A DNA stretch of 6,448 bases from Bacteroidales bacterium (lineage in GTDB: Bacteria; Bacteroidota; Bacteroidia; Bacteroidales; UBA932): the NCBI GenBank assembly GCA_017551215.1, contig JAFZMA010000258.1:1-6448 (forward strand), written 5' to 3'. A program made the translations under genes and the position numbers. This document shows, piece after piece, positions 1-6,258 of the stretch. Position 1 is the first letter of the stretch; each line of letters begins with the position of its first letter. The notes under the pieces were generated by a model. That model was not told the origin of the DNA and did not search any database. It saw only the letters and a list, made by a program, of their open reading frames with translations.

Positions 1-1492
1 CCCTGATCTCTTCCATGAGCTTGCGGGCGTTACCGAGGCCGTAGGCAATGGCAACGTTGAGGGCAAAGCCGTTGAAATCTATGGTTGCGGTCCTGAGGCT
101 GTCTATGCCTCTAACTTCCTCAAAGTCAATCTTAGGCAGAGTCTTGCCGGTGTAGAGCTCGTAGGCGGTTCTGAGGGCTGCCTCCAGCACGCCTCCGGTA
201 GAACCGAAGATGGCAGCTGCGCCGGTGCTTTCTCCGAGAGGATTGTCGAACTCCATGTGAGGCAGTGTCTCGAAGTTGATGTTGGACCTGCGGATAAGTG
301 TTGCCAGCTCACGGGTGGTGATGGAATAGTCTACATCCGGATTTCCGTTGGTGGAGAATTCCGGTCTCTGGCACTCGAATTTCTTTGCAAGACAAGGCAT
401 TACGGAAACTACAACCAGTTTCTCGCGTGGGATGTTCATCTTCTCTGCCCAATAGTTCTTGGCAATGGCACCGAACATCTGCTGAGGAGAACGGGCCGTT
501 GACGGATACTGGAGAAGATCCGGGAAGTTGTGCTCGTAGAAGTTCACCCAGGCTGGACAGCAGGAAGTCATCAGAGGAATCGGAACGCTCTTGTCTCCGT
601 TGAGGAACTTGGTGAGCCTTTCCAGAAGCTCGCTGCCTTCCTCCATAATGGTGGCGTCTGCAGAGAAATCGGTATCAAACACATAGTCGAATCCCAGATC
701 CTTAAGTGCCGCTACCAGTTTACCGGTAACGATGCTGCCGGGAGCGTTTCCGAATTCTTCTCCCAGGGCAACCCTTACAGCCGGGGCAGTCTGGACGATA
801 ACTGTCTTGTCCGGATTCTCCAGATCATCTATAAGCTGGTCTGTATAAGTTCTTTCCGTGAGTGCTCCAACCGGGCATACTGCAACGCACTGGCCGCAAT
901 ATGTACAGTCCGTATCCTTCAGATTCCTATTGAAAGAAGGGGCGATGGTGGTGTTGAAACCTCTTCCCACGGCACCAAGCGCTCCGACAGTCTGGTAGAC
1001 GTTGCACATTGTCTCGCATCTGCGGCAATAAATGCACTTGTCCATATTCCTGACGATGGAAGCTGTCATCTCTTTTTTCCTCAGGCTCAGTTCTCCGGCA
1101 AACGGAGTCTCGTTAATTGAAAGATGCTGAGTCACAGCCTGAAGTTCGCACTTTCCGCTCTTAGGGCAGGTAAGGCACTCGTTAGGGTGATCGCTGAGCA
1201 TGAGCTCAATCACGGTCTTGCGGGCCCTTATAACTCTTATAGAGCTGGTTTTCACCTCCATGCCTTCCGTGCAGGCGGTGCTGCAGGCCGGAGCCAGGTT
1301 TCTTCTGCCCTTTACTTCCACAACACATACACGGCAGGAAGCCGGGTGGTTGTCTGCACAGGTTCCCTTGAGGTTCATGTGGCAAAGGGTAGGAATGACT
1401 ATTCCTATGCTCTTGGCCGCATCGAGTATCGTAGTGCCTTCTGGCACAACGACTTTATGATTATCTATAATCAGTGATATATTCTGTTTCAT
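1..1492 (-). CDS. hydA: [FeFe]-hydrogenase catalytic subunit HydA (HndD-like), C-terminus cut by window edge
   Basis: Catalytic subunit of an NADH-linked, probably electron-bifurcating cytoplasmic [FeFe]-hydrogenase (2 H+ + 2 e- <-> H2). 497 codons are visible. Domains in order: plant-type [2Fe-2S] domain with C37, C53, C56 and C70; a His-ligated [4Fe-4S] site (H101, C105, C108, C114); two [4Fe-4S] ferredoxin motifs (C152/155/158/162 and C195/198/201/205); then the H-cluster domain. H-cluster loop L1 reads TSCCPAW (308-314): C311 should be a ligand and C310 the proton-relay Cys. Loop L2 reads MPCLAKKFE (364-372), with ligand C366. Loop L3, with the last two cluster cysteines, lies beyond the edge. 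From memory the closest relative is Desulfovibrio HndD (about 585 aa), including the 15-residue C37-C53 spacing, so roughly 90 residues should be missing. The ATG at 1492 opens directly into the ferredoxin fold, 11 nt after the hydB stop, so the two are co-transcribed. No Shine-Dalgarno sequence is visible. Confidence 0.96.
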   Translation of the reverse strand, partial: MKQNISLIIDNHKVVVPEGTTILDAAKSIGIVIPTLCHMNLKGTCADNHPASCRVCVVEVKGRRNLAPACSTACTEGMEVKTSSIRVIRARKTVIELMLSDHPNECLTCPKSGKCELQAVTQHLSINETPFAGELSLRKKEMTASIVRNMDKCIYCRRCETMCNVYQTVGALGAVGRGFNTTIAPSFNRNLKDTDCTYCGQCVAVCPVGALTERTYTDQLIDDLENPDKTVIVQTAPAVRVALGEEFGNAPGSIVTGKLVAALKDLGFDYVFDTDFSADATIMEEGSELLERLTKFLNGDKSVPIPLMTSCCPAWVNFYEHNFPDLLQYPSTARSPQQMFGAIAKNYWAEKMNIPREKLVVVSVMPCLAKKFECQRPEFSTNGNPDVDYSITTRELATLIRRSNINFETLPHMEFDNPLGESTGAAAIFGSTGGVLEAALRTAYELYTGKTLPKIDFEEVRGIDSLRTATIDFNGFALNVAIAYGLGNARKLMEEIR

Positions 1493-1503
1493 AGCTGGCG
1501 GTT

Positions 1504-3411
1504 TTAGACAACTGATACTGCTTTGAACTTGCATCTGGACATGCACATTCCGCATTTGATGCACTTGGAGAAGATGATTGCGTGAGGTTTTCTTGGAACT
1601 CCCTCTATAGCTCCGGCAGGGCAGCCGATAGCGCAGGCGTGGCAGCCGATACACTTCTCCGGATTGATTACGTAGGTGAGCAGGGCCTTGCACTGCTTTG
1701 CGCGGCACTTCTTGTCCCTTACGTGCTCCACATACTCGTCATAGAAATTGCTGAGAGTGGACAAAACCGGGTTAGGGGAAGTCTGGCCGAGTCCGCAAAG
1801 TGCTGTGTCCTTGATAACTCCAGCAAGAGTCTTGAGTTTATCCAGATCCTGCATTGTTCCGTTTCCGGCAATTATCTTGTCCAGGATTTCCAGCATTCTC
1901 TTGTTGCCGATACGGCATGGGGTACATTTTCCGCAGGATTCTCCAACGATGAAGTCCAGATAGAAGCGGGCGACGGAAACCATACAGTTGTCCTCGTCCA
2001 TAACTATCATTCCTCCGGAACCCATCATGCTGCCGGCAGCGGTGAGTGTGTCAAAGTCTATAGGGGTATCCAGGTGCTTCTCCGTAAGGCAACCTCCTGA
2101 AGGGCCTCCGGTCTGCACGGCCTTGAACTGCTTGCCACCCTTGATTCCGCCTCCGATATCGAAGATTACCTCTCTAAGTGTGGTTCCCATAGGGACTTCT
2201 ATCAGACCCACGTTGTTGATCTTTCCTGCAAGGGCGAACACCTTGGTTCCCTTGGAACGGTCGCTTCCGATAGATGCAAACCAGTCCGCTCCCTTGTTGA
2301 TTATGATAGGAACGTTGGCAAAGGTCTCAACGTTATTCACGTTGGTAGGCTTGCCGTTATAACCGCTCTCCGCAGGGAATGGCGGCTTGAGGGTAGGCTC
2401 TCCTCTTCTGCCTTCCATGGAGTGAATAAGTGCAGTCTCTTCTCCGCAAACGAAGGCTCCCGCACCGTACCTGATGTTGATATCGAATGAGAATGAGGTT
2501 CCCAGGATCTTCTTCCCGAGGAGTCCGAGCTCCCTTGCCTGCTTTATTGCAATCTTAAGACGCTCAACAGCAAGCGGATACTCCGCCCTGATATACACAA
2601 GACCGTGTGAAGCTCCGATAGCGTATCCGCAGATTGCCATAGCCTCAACTATTGAGTTAGGATCTCCCTCCATTATGGAACGGTCCATAAATGCACCAGG
2701 GTCTCCCTCGTCCGCGTTGCAGACAACGTATTTTTCCTTTGACTGGTTCTTGGAAGCAATCTCCCATTTCAGTCCAGTAGGGAATCCTCCGCCGCCTCTT
2801 CCCCTCAGGCCGGACTTCTTGATTTCGTCTATCACGGCTTTAGGGCTGCGGTTGAGGATACAGTCTGCAAGGGCAAAATAGCCGTCACGGGCGATATACT
2901 CTACAATATCTTCAGGATCAATGAGTCCGCAGTTTCTAAGGGCGATTCTCACCTGCTTGCGGTAGAAGTCCATGTGCTTGGAGTCAGAAACGGTGGTCTT
3001 GCGCTTTGGATCCACATACAGCAGTCTGTTAACTCTCTTTCCGCCAATGATATGCGTGGTAAAAATCTCCTCTGTATCCTCCGGCTTTACCTTTGTGTAG
3101 AAAGTATTGTCAGGAATAATTTTAACGATAGGGCCCTTTTCGCAGAAGCCAAAGCATCCTGTAGTAATGACTTCTACCTTGCCTTCCAGGTTGTTGTCTG
3201 CTATCAGTTTCTTGAAATTCTCAGCGATGAGATGGCTCTGCGATGCCTTGCAACCTGTTCCTCCGCAGGTCAGTATCTGTATTTTGGGTGTTCCTTTCTT
3301 AAGGCCGCAGCAAACGGACGAATCCAGATGGTCGCTTTGCTCTCTAGGCTTTAGGTGAACACTCGCTCTTTCACGGATTTTCTTCAAATCCTCAATAGAA
3401 GCTATTTTCAT
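1504..3411 (-). CDS. hydB: NADH-binding flavoprotein subunit HydB of bifurcating [FeFe]-hydrogenase (NuoF-like)
   Basis: Takes electrons from NADH at FMN and passes them through Fe-S clusters to HydA; in HydABC enzymes this subunit is the likely bifurcation site. 635 aa, about the length of Thermotoga HydB. Domains in order: thioredoxin-like [2Fe-2S] domain (C49, C54, C86, C90); NuoF FMN/NADH core with the glycine-rich FMN loop GLRGRGGGGFPTG (201-213), CNADEGDPGAFM (231-242) and GAGAFVCGEETA (316-327); the [4Fe-4S] site ESCGKCTPC (C493, C496, C499) plus C539; an H563/C569/C574 segment matching the C-terminal hinge of Thermotoga HydB, which I recall as a metal site; and two C-terminal [4Fe-4S] ferredoxin motifs (C587/590/593/597 and C617/620/623/627). 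I chose the ATG at 3411. An in-frame ATG at 3471 would add 20 residues unlike family N-termini and would place the best promoter box inside the gene. First gene of the hydBA operon; no HydC homologue lies upstream. Confidence 0.96.
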   Translation of the reverse strand: MKIASIEDLKKIRERASVHLKPREQSDHLDSSVCCGLKKGTPKIQILTCGGTGCKASQSHLIAENFKKLIADNNLEGKVEVITTGCFGFCEKGPIVKIIPDNTFYTKVKPEDTEEIFTTHIIGGKRVNRLLYVDPKRKTTVSDSKHMDFYRKQVRIALRNCGLIDPEDIVEYIARDGYFALADCILNRSPKAVIDEIKKSGLRGRGGGGFPTGLKWEIASKNQSKEKYVVCNADEGDPGAFMDRSIMEGDPNSIVEAMAICGYAIGASHGLVYIRAEYPLAVERLKIAIKQARELGLLGKKILGTSFSFDINIRYGAGAFVCGEETALIHSMEGRRGEPTLKPPFPAESGYNGKPTNVNNVETFANVPIIINKGADWFASIGSDRSKGTKVFALAGKINNVGLIEVPMGTTLREVIFDIGGGIKGGKQFKAVQTGGPSGGCLTEKHLDTPIDFDTLTAAGSMMGSGGMIVMDEDNCMVSVARFYLDFIVGESCGKCTPCRIGNKRMLEILDKIIAGNGTMQDLDKLKTLAGVIKDTALCGLGQTSPNPVLSTLSNFYDEYVEHVRDKKCRAKQCKALLTYVINPEKCIGCHACAIGCPAGAIEGVPRKPHAIIFSKCIKCGMCMSRCKFKAVSVV

Positions 3412-3447
3412 AGATAATCGATAATGCGTTTCTTTTATTTCGGACGG

Positions 3448-3455
3448 TAAAGATA
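3448..3455 (-). promoter_or_regulatory. Candidate -7 box for hydBA
   Basis: On the minus strand this reads TATCTTTA, one mismatch from the Bacteroidetes -7 consensus TAnnTTTG. It lies 36 bp before the chosen hydB ATG at 3411, giving a plausible short leader. No TTTG-like -33 element sits at the usual 19-21 bp spacing, so support is moderate. If correct, transcription starts downstream of the ATG at 3471, which rules out that longer start. Confidence 0.4.
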
Positions 3456-3635
3456 AGAGATTTTTCTTCAATTCCTTAATTATTTGCTCAAAATATCAGC
3501 AAAATCACAAGGAATTTACAATTCAAATGCTTCCAATCTGAAATAAAAACCGTACAGAAAGGCGCACTCTGTTAAATTTTTGTTGCAAATAGCGTAAAAT
3601 GAGCCGTCTGAAAACTCACAGTCAGGTATCGTTTA

Positions 3636-3643
3636 TACATTTG
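3636..3643 (+). promoter_or_regulatory. -7 promoter box for the heptad-repeat lipoprotein
   Basis: TACATTTG matches the Bacteroidetes -7 consensus TAnnTTTG exactly and lies 48 bp before the ATG at 3692. Transcription would start near 3650, giving an A-rich leader of about 40 nt without a Shine-Dalgarno sequence. The expected -33 TTTG about 20 bp upstream is not recognisable. Confidence 0.6.
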
Positions 3644-3691
3644 CATCACAAAAGAAAACGAAAAGACTATTAACATTAAAAATTCAAGATC

Positions 3692-3973
3692 ATGAAAAAG
3701 GTATTGTTTATCGCTATTGCTGCTCTTGCATTCGTAGCTTGCAAGAACAACGCTCCTGCTGAGGAGGCTGCTACCGAGGCTGCTGCCGAGGTAACTGAGG
3801 TTGCTACTGAGGTTGCTGATTCTACCGCTGCTGTTGCAGCTGACGCTGCTGAGGCTGTTGAGGCTGAGGCTAACAAGGTAGAGGAAGTTGCTAACGAGGT
3901 TAAGGAAGGTGCAGAGGCAGTTAAGGGTGCAGTTGAGGCTGTAAAGGACGCTGCTGAGACCATTAAGAAGTAA
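3692..3973 (+). CDS. Small Ala/Glu/Val-rich heptad-repeat lipoprotein, function unknown
   Basis: A 93-aa protein that I do not recognise as a named family. It has a lipoprotein signal peptide: MKK, a hydrophobic core, then FVAC with C17 as the likely acylated cysteine. The mature 77 residues are nearly all Ala, Glu, Val, Lys, Asp and Thr, with no aromatic residue. Valines fall on a seven-residue register: V34, V41, V48, then after one skipped residue V56, V63, V70, V77, V84 and I91. That predicts one long amphipathic helix or coiled coil. Charge is split: residues 19-61 are acidic without lysine, while 62-93 mix Lys and Glu and end IKK. The codons are dominated by GCT, GAG and GTT, so the DNA itself looks repetitive. 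Own promoter upstream, strong terminator downstream, hence probably monocistronic. It may be an envelope spacer or a stress protein resembling LEA-type helices; both are inference. Confidence 0.85.
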   Translation: MKKVLFIAIAALAFVACKNNAPAEEAATEAAAEVTEVATEVADSTAAVAADAAEAVEAEANKVEEVANEVKEGAEAVKGAVEAVKDAAETIKK

Positions 3974-3993
3974 TTGCTTTTTGACCTTACAGT

Positions 3994-4025
3994 AAAAACG
4001 GATGGCTATGTCATCCGTTTTTTTT
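3994..4025 (+). terminator. Rho-independent terminator after the heptad-repeat lipoprotein gene
   Basis: An 11-bp perfect stem pairs 3994-4004 (AAAAACGGATG) with 4012-4022 around the 7-nt loop GCTATGT, and the T tract runs on to 4025. It starts 20 nt after the stop codon. It should insulate the downstream lipoprotein gene from read-through. Confidence 0.9.
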
Positions 4026-4026
4026 G

Positions 4027-4034
4027 TATCTTCG
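4027..4034 (+). promoter_or_regulatory. Candidate -7 box directly after the terminator T tract
   Basis: TATCTTCG is one mismatch from TAnnTTTG and lies 22 bp before the ATG at 4057, leaving a very short leader of roughly 15 nt. The -33 region would fall inside the terminator hairpin and shows no TTTG. The strong terminator upstream means the next gene needs a promoter here, which is the main support. Confidence 0.35.
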
Positions 4035-4056
4035 CGGATAGTAGACCATTTCAATC

Positions 4057-4542
4057 ATGAAAAGATTATCTGTTCTTGTCAGTGTTTTAGCCATCATGGC
4101 TATTCCTGTTCTCGTCTCCTGTTCGAAGAGCAAAAATTCTAATGAACCCGAGAATGAGACTTTCCAAACCATTAACGCATGTATTTATGATGGCACATCT
4201 GCTACTAGGGTAGGAAAGAGTTTAAATATAGGTGTTGGAGGGAAATTGCTTCTGTATGTTGGCAACGGCTCTACAAAAGAAATATTCAACGGTTCCGTAA
4301 AATGGACTGCAAGCGGTTCCGGAGAGGTTACCCTTACTTCAGTTTCCAGAACATCGTCAGTGGCTCCTCCATCCACAAAGGCTGGTTATGACTACGGTTC
4401 AACAACCGCCACTACAAATGTAAACACTGTGCTCCAGATAGTAGGCAAGTCGGACGGCCTTATCACGCTCAAGGCAGCGGATCCTGTCAGGAACGCTATT
4501 AACATAGTAATAAACATTTATGCCATAGGACCTGTTGATTAA
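4057..4542 (+). CDS. Lipoprotein of unknown function, probably beta-rich
   Basis: A 161-aa exported protein. Signal peptide with MKR, a hydrophobic stretch and the lipobox LVSC, giving C22 as the acylated cysteine. A polar Ser/Asn/Glu linker (23-36) follows. The rest alternates short beta-like segments: LNIGVGGKLLLYVG (56-69), GSVKWTAS (79-86), EVTLTSVS (90-97), NTVLQIVG (123-130), LITLKA (135-140) and NIVINIYAIG (149-158). The order 'glycine/leucine strand, VKWTAS, V-rich strand, GLITLKA, final VINIY strand' resembles a Big2-type bacterial Ig-like domain, but the motifs are too degenerate to call. It has one extra cysteine, C42. A Ser/Thr/Pro-rich loop lies at 97-120. Between this gene and its plus-strand neighbours sit a terminator upstream and a separate promoter downstream, so it is probably transcribed alone. 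No partner suggests a role. Confidence 0.8.
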   Translation: MKRLSVLVSVLAIMAIPVLVSCSKSKNSNEPENETFQTINACIYDGTSATRVGKSLNIGVGGKLLLYVGNGSTKEIFNGSVKWTASGSGEVTLTSVSRTSSVAPPSTKAGYDYGSTTATTNVNTVLQIVGKSDGLITLKAADPVRNAINIVINIYAIGPVD

Positions 4543-4554
4543 TAAGGCACGGGA

Positions 4555-4585
4555 TTTGCGGTGTTTTTGAAATGTCGTATATTTA
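4555..4585 (+). promoter_or_regulatory. Bacteroidetes-type -33/-7 promoter for the lysine-rich protein
   Basis: TTTG at 4555-4558, a 19-bp spacer, then TATATTTA at 4578-4585 (one mismatch from TAnnTTTG). This is the best paired match to the Bacteroidetes -33/-7 promoter pattern in the window. The leader to the ATG at 4628 would be about 35 nt, A/T-rich and without a Shine-Dalgarno sequence. No clear terminator follows the upstream gene, so some read-through is possible. Confidence 0.6.
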
Positions 4586-4627
4586 CAAGGTAAAAACTTT
4601 ACAATAACTTTTTAATACTTCACTATT

Positions 4628-4897
4628 ATGAAAAAAATCATTGCTTTGATGTGTGCAGGTTTATTCCTGTTTGGCGGTACTTTTGCACTTGCTTCAACTA
4701 CTTCAGTATCTGAGCCTCAGAAGAAAGAAAAGACTATGGATAAGCAGAGTGGCAAGGATAACGAAAAGAAGGAAATGAAGAAGGATGACAAGAAGAAGGA
4801 TAACAAGAAAAAGGACGACAAGAAAAAAACCACAAAGGCCACTACTTCAAACAAGGAGATGAAGAAGGCAGATAACCCTGAGCAGAGCAAGAAGTAA
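4628..4897 (+). CDS. Small secreted lysine-rich protein with KKD(D/N)K tandem repeats, function unknown
   Basis: An 89-aa protein of no recognised family. Residues 1-22 form a Sec signal peptide (MKK, hydrophobic core) with a probable signal peptidase I site after ALA (20-22). C9 lies inside the hydrophobic core and is not a lipobox cysteine. The mature 67 residues hold 24 lysines and about 14 Asp/Glu, with no aromatic residue, so it should be disordered and strongly basic (net about +10). Residues 51-65 are three tandem pentapeptides: KKDDK, KKDNK, KKDDK. A Thr/Ser/Lys stretch (68-76) follows and the protein ends SKK. It has its own promoter upstream and a strong terminator downstream. Possible roles include binding anionic envelope polymers, nucleic acid or metal-loaded anions; all are guesses. 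The ATG at 4628 is the only start that gives a signal peptide. Confidence 0.8.
   Translation: MKKIIALMCAGLFLFGGTFALASTTSVSEPQKKEKTMDKQSGKDNEKKEMKKDDKKKDNKKKDDKKKTTKATTSNKEMKKADNPEQSKK
4778..4822 (+). repeat. Three imperfect 15-bp tandem repeats inside the lysine-rich gene
   Basis: Units 4778-4792, 4793-4807 and 4808-4822 each encode KKD(D/N)K and differ mainly at synonymous third positions and at the D/N codon (GAC or AAC). The match in protein with drift in DNA points to an older duplication kept by selection, or to convergent low complexity. Copy number could vary between strains. Confidence 0.7.
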
Positions 4898-4915
4898 TCC
4901 TTGGATTTACAGACT

Positions 4916-4951
4916 AAAGAGAGCGGATGAAGATTCACCCGCTCTCTTTTT
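4916..4951 (+). terminator. Rho-independent terminator after the lysine-rich gene, in the convergent gap
   Basis: An 11-bp perfect stem pairs 4916-4926 (AAAGAGAGCGG) with 4939-4949 (CCGCTCTCTTT), followed by more T to 4951. The 12-nt apex can add a TGA/TCA stem after one A-C mismatch. It lies between converging genes, 20 bp from the end of the cysteate synthase gene at 4972. On the minus strand the trailing T run is short, so it may end transcription from that side only weakly. Confidence 0.87.
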
Positions 4952-4971
4952 GTATTCCGGATTTCTTCAGC

Positions 4972-6258
4972 TTAGAACAGCGCTGTAACCTTGTCTATTA
5001 CTTCTGTAGCGCTGCACTCCGGAGAAAGAATCAGATCTGCCTTGGCGTTGACATAATTGAACTCTTTCTTAAAGCGTTTTTCGCCGCCTCCGGTAACGTT
5101 CAGCATTATGGTTTGGGATGGGGTTATCTGGCCTTCCTTCAGGGCCTTGATCAAGCTGACAACTGCAACTCCGGCGGCTGGATGAATATCGCTGCCCTCA
5201 AGTTCCTCAAACATGTCGCAGGCGTCTGTAAGCTCTCCGTTAGTGACTTTCTGGAAATCTCCCTTTGATGCCATAAGCGCATCGAAAAGTCCACCAGGAA
5301 CTGCAAACGGTGGCTTGCGGTTGCTCAGCACGCTTGCCTTTATCTGCAGAGCCTTGATTCTGCCTTCATTCTCATCCATAGGTAACAGGTTGCGGCTCAG
5401 GGCTTTCCAAGCATCGTACATTGGTGTGAACGGAACATTCTGAGACGGAATCAGTTTCATGAGGTTCTCTCCGAACCGCCCGTCTTCCATAAGGCGGAGA
5501 TTGGCTTCGTATGCGGCAATTGTACCGGTACCGCTTCCCACTGCCTGGAAGTATGCGTCAGGAATCCTTCCTATAACTTCCGCTGCGGAGAGGACAGTCG
5601 TGCTCATTCCGTCTCTTCTGGCCACATTCTTGGCTCCGCCCTCTTCCAGGAAGAGAGGGGAGGCGTTCAGCTTGGCAGCCAGGGCGATAGCGTCGAAATA
5701 ATCGCTCCCTTTAGGAGGGCAGATGACTTTAACGCAGCTGTTGAGCCTGTCCTTGAACCACAGGGCATCCAGATTGTCTTCCGGGATTGCAATCACCAGT
5801 GGAATGTTGTTGTCTGAACATACCTGGGAGAAAGCCCTTGCTGTGTTTCCGGCAGAAGCCACCACAAGCACCCGCTTGTTGTCTGACGCAAGTCTTCCGC
5901 AGACAGAGTAGGCTTCCGTTTCCTTGAATGAGCAAGTACGCATCGTAGCGCCTTTTTCCGGCCACCATCCGCTGTATGTAATGTACAGATTCTCAAGGCC
6001 AAGTTTCTTTGCCAGATGTTCGCTCCTGTAAGTTACGGGAGCGCAGGAACCCTTAAGCATACGGCTTACCGGAAGCCAGTCAGCGAATCTGTAAAGTCCG
6101 TATGACTTGTCCTTGAACTCAATCTGTTTCTTGTCATACACCGCCCTTACAAGAGACGGGCGGGAATCCTCCGGGTCTGCCATAAGCCATCCAGTGTCGT
6201 TAAACACCCTGTGGGTCAGGCAGTTTTCCAGACGGTAACTAGTCGGTTTGATTTCCAT
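4972..6258 (-). CDS. Cysteate synthase (PLP-dependent, threonine synthase-like)
   Basis: Predicted cytoplasmic reaction: O-phospho-L-serine + sulfite -> L-cysteate + phosphate, using PLP. 428 aa, fold-type II PLP enzyme. Visible motifs: MRTCSFKETEA (106-116) with K112 as the likely PLP Schiff-base lysine; the asparagine loop SAGNTAR (135-141); the phosphate-binding loop GSGTGT (241-246); and the C-terminal VTGGGEKR (388-395). Blocks DWLPVS (60-65), YRSEHLAKKLGLENLYI (77-93) and GGAKNVARRDGMST (207-220) match, as I recall it, Methanosarcina cysteate synthase better than ThrC. Unlike the archaeal enzyme, no N-terminal Cys-pair (zinc-ribbon-like) segment is present. In Bacteroidetes such as Alistipes and Flavobacterium, cysteate supplies the head group of sulfonolipids. 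The start at 6258 is 5 nt after the stop of the CCG-domain gene; an overlapping ATG at 6263 is out of frame. Threonine synthase is the main alternative. Confidence 0.83.
   Translation of the reverse strand: MEIKPTSYRLENCLTHRVFNDTGWLMADPEDSRPSLVRAVYDKKQIEFKDKSYGLYRFADWLPVSRMLKGSCAPVTYRSEHLAKKLGLENLYITYSGWWPEKGATMRTCSFKETEAYSVCGRLASDNKRVLVVASAGNTARAFSQVCSDNNIPLVIAIPEDNLDALWFKDRLNSCVKVICPPKGSDYFDAIALAAKLNASPLFLEEGGAKNVARRDGMSTTVLSAAEVIGRIPDAYFQAVGSGTGTIAAYEANLRLMEDGRFGENLMKLIPSQNVPFTPMYDAWKALSRNLLPMDENEGRIKALQIKASVLSNRKPPFAVPGGLFDALMASKGDFQKVTNGELTDACDMFEELEGSDIHPAAGVAVVSLIKALKEGQITPSQTIMLNVTGGGEKRFKKEFNYVNAKADLILSPECSATEVIDKVTALF

Larger units (their letters stand above)
3412..3691. other. Divergent intergenic region between hydBA and the small lipoprotein gene
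   Basis: 280 bp of A/T-rich DNA between divergently transcribed genes. I see no convincing ORF, tRNA, riboswitch fold or long inverted repeat. It holds one promoter-like -7 box per direction, listed separately. The leftward leader would be about 30 nt and the rightward leader about 40 nt. About 180 bp between the two boxes is unassigned and could hold operators for a redox or H2-responsive regulator, but I cannot identify a specific motif. Confidence 0.7.

Noticed and set aside
1336..1384. Unusual 15-residue spacing between the first two [2Fe-2S] cysteines of HydA (C37-C53)
   Set aside because: It is longer than in Clostridium CpI but the same as I recall for HndD-type hydrogenases, so it marks the subfamily and is not novel.
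530..2881. Several plus-strand ORFs of 70-196 codons across hydA and hydB
   Set aside because: They lie opposite strongly conserved hydrogenase reading frames, overlap one another and show no domain or leader signals.
3412..3471. Longer hydB start at 3471 adding 20 residues
   Set aside because: The extension does not resemble family N-termini, and the best promoter box for the operon lies within it. The ATG at 3411 fits the known HydB start.
3412..3691. Small RNA or riboswitch in the divergent intergenic region
   Set aside because: I found no stable hairpin, no terminator-like T tract after one, and no known riboswitch core.
3572..4054. 160-codon and 95-codon minus-strand ORFs over the small lipoprotein gene
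   Set aside because: They are antisense reflections of the GCT/GAG-rich low-complexity gene and give Ser/Leu- or Ala/Ser-rich nonsense. The plus strand has the signal peptide, promoter and terminator.
4543..4577. Possible terminator after the 161-aa lipoprotein gene (GCAC...GTG then T run)
   Set aside because: The stem is only about three base pairs with a ten-base loop, too weak to call.
4972..6258. Ordinary threonine synthase (thrC)
   Set aside because: The PLP motifs are shared, but the substrate-region blocks (DWLPVS, YRSEHLAKK, GGAKNVARRDGM) match cysteate synthase better. Kept as the alternative, not the main call.
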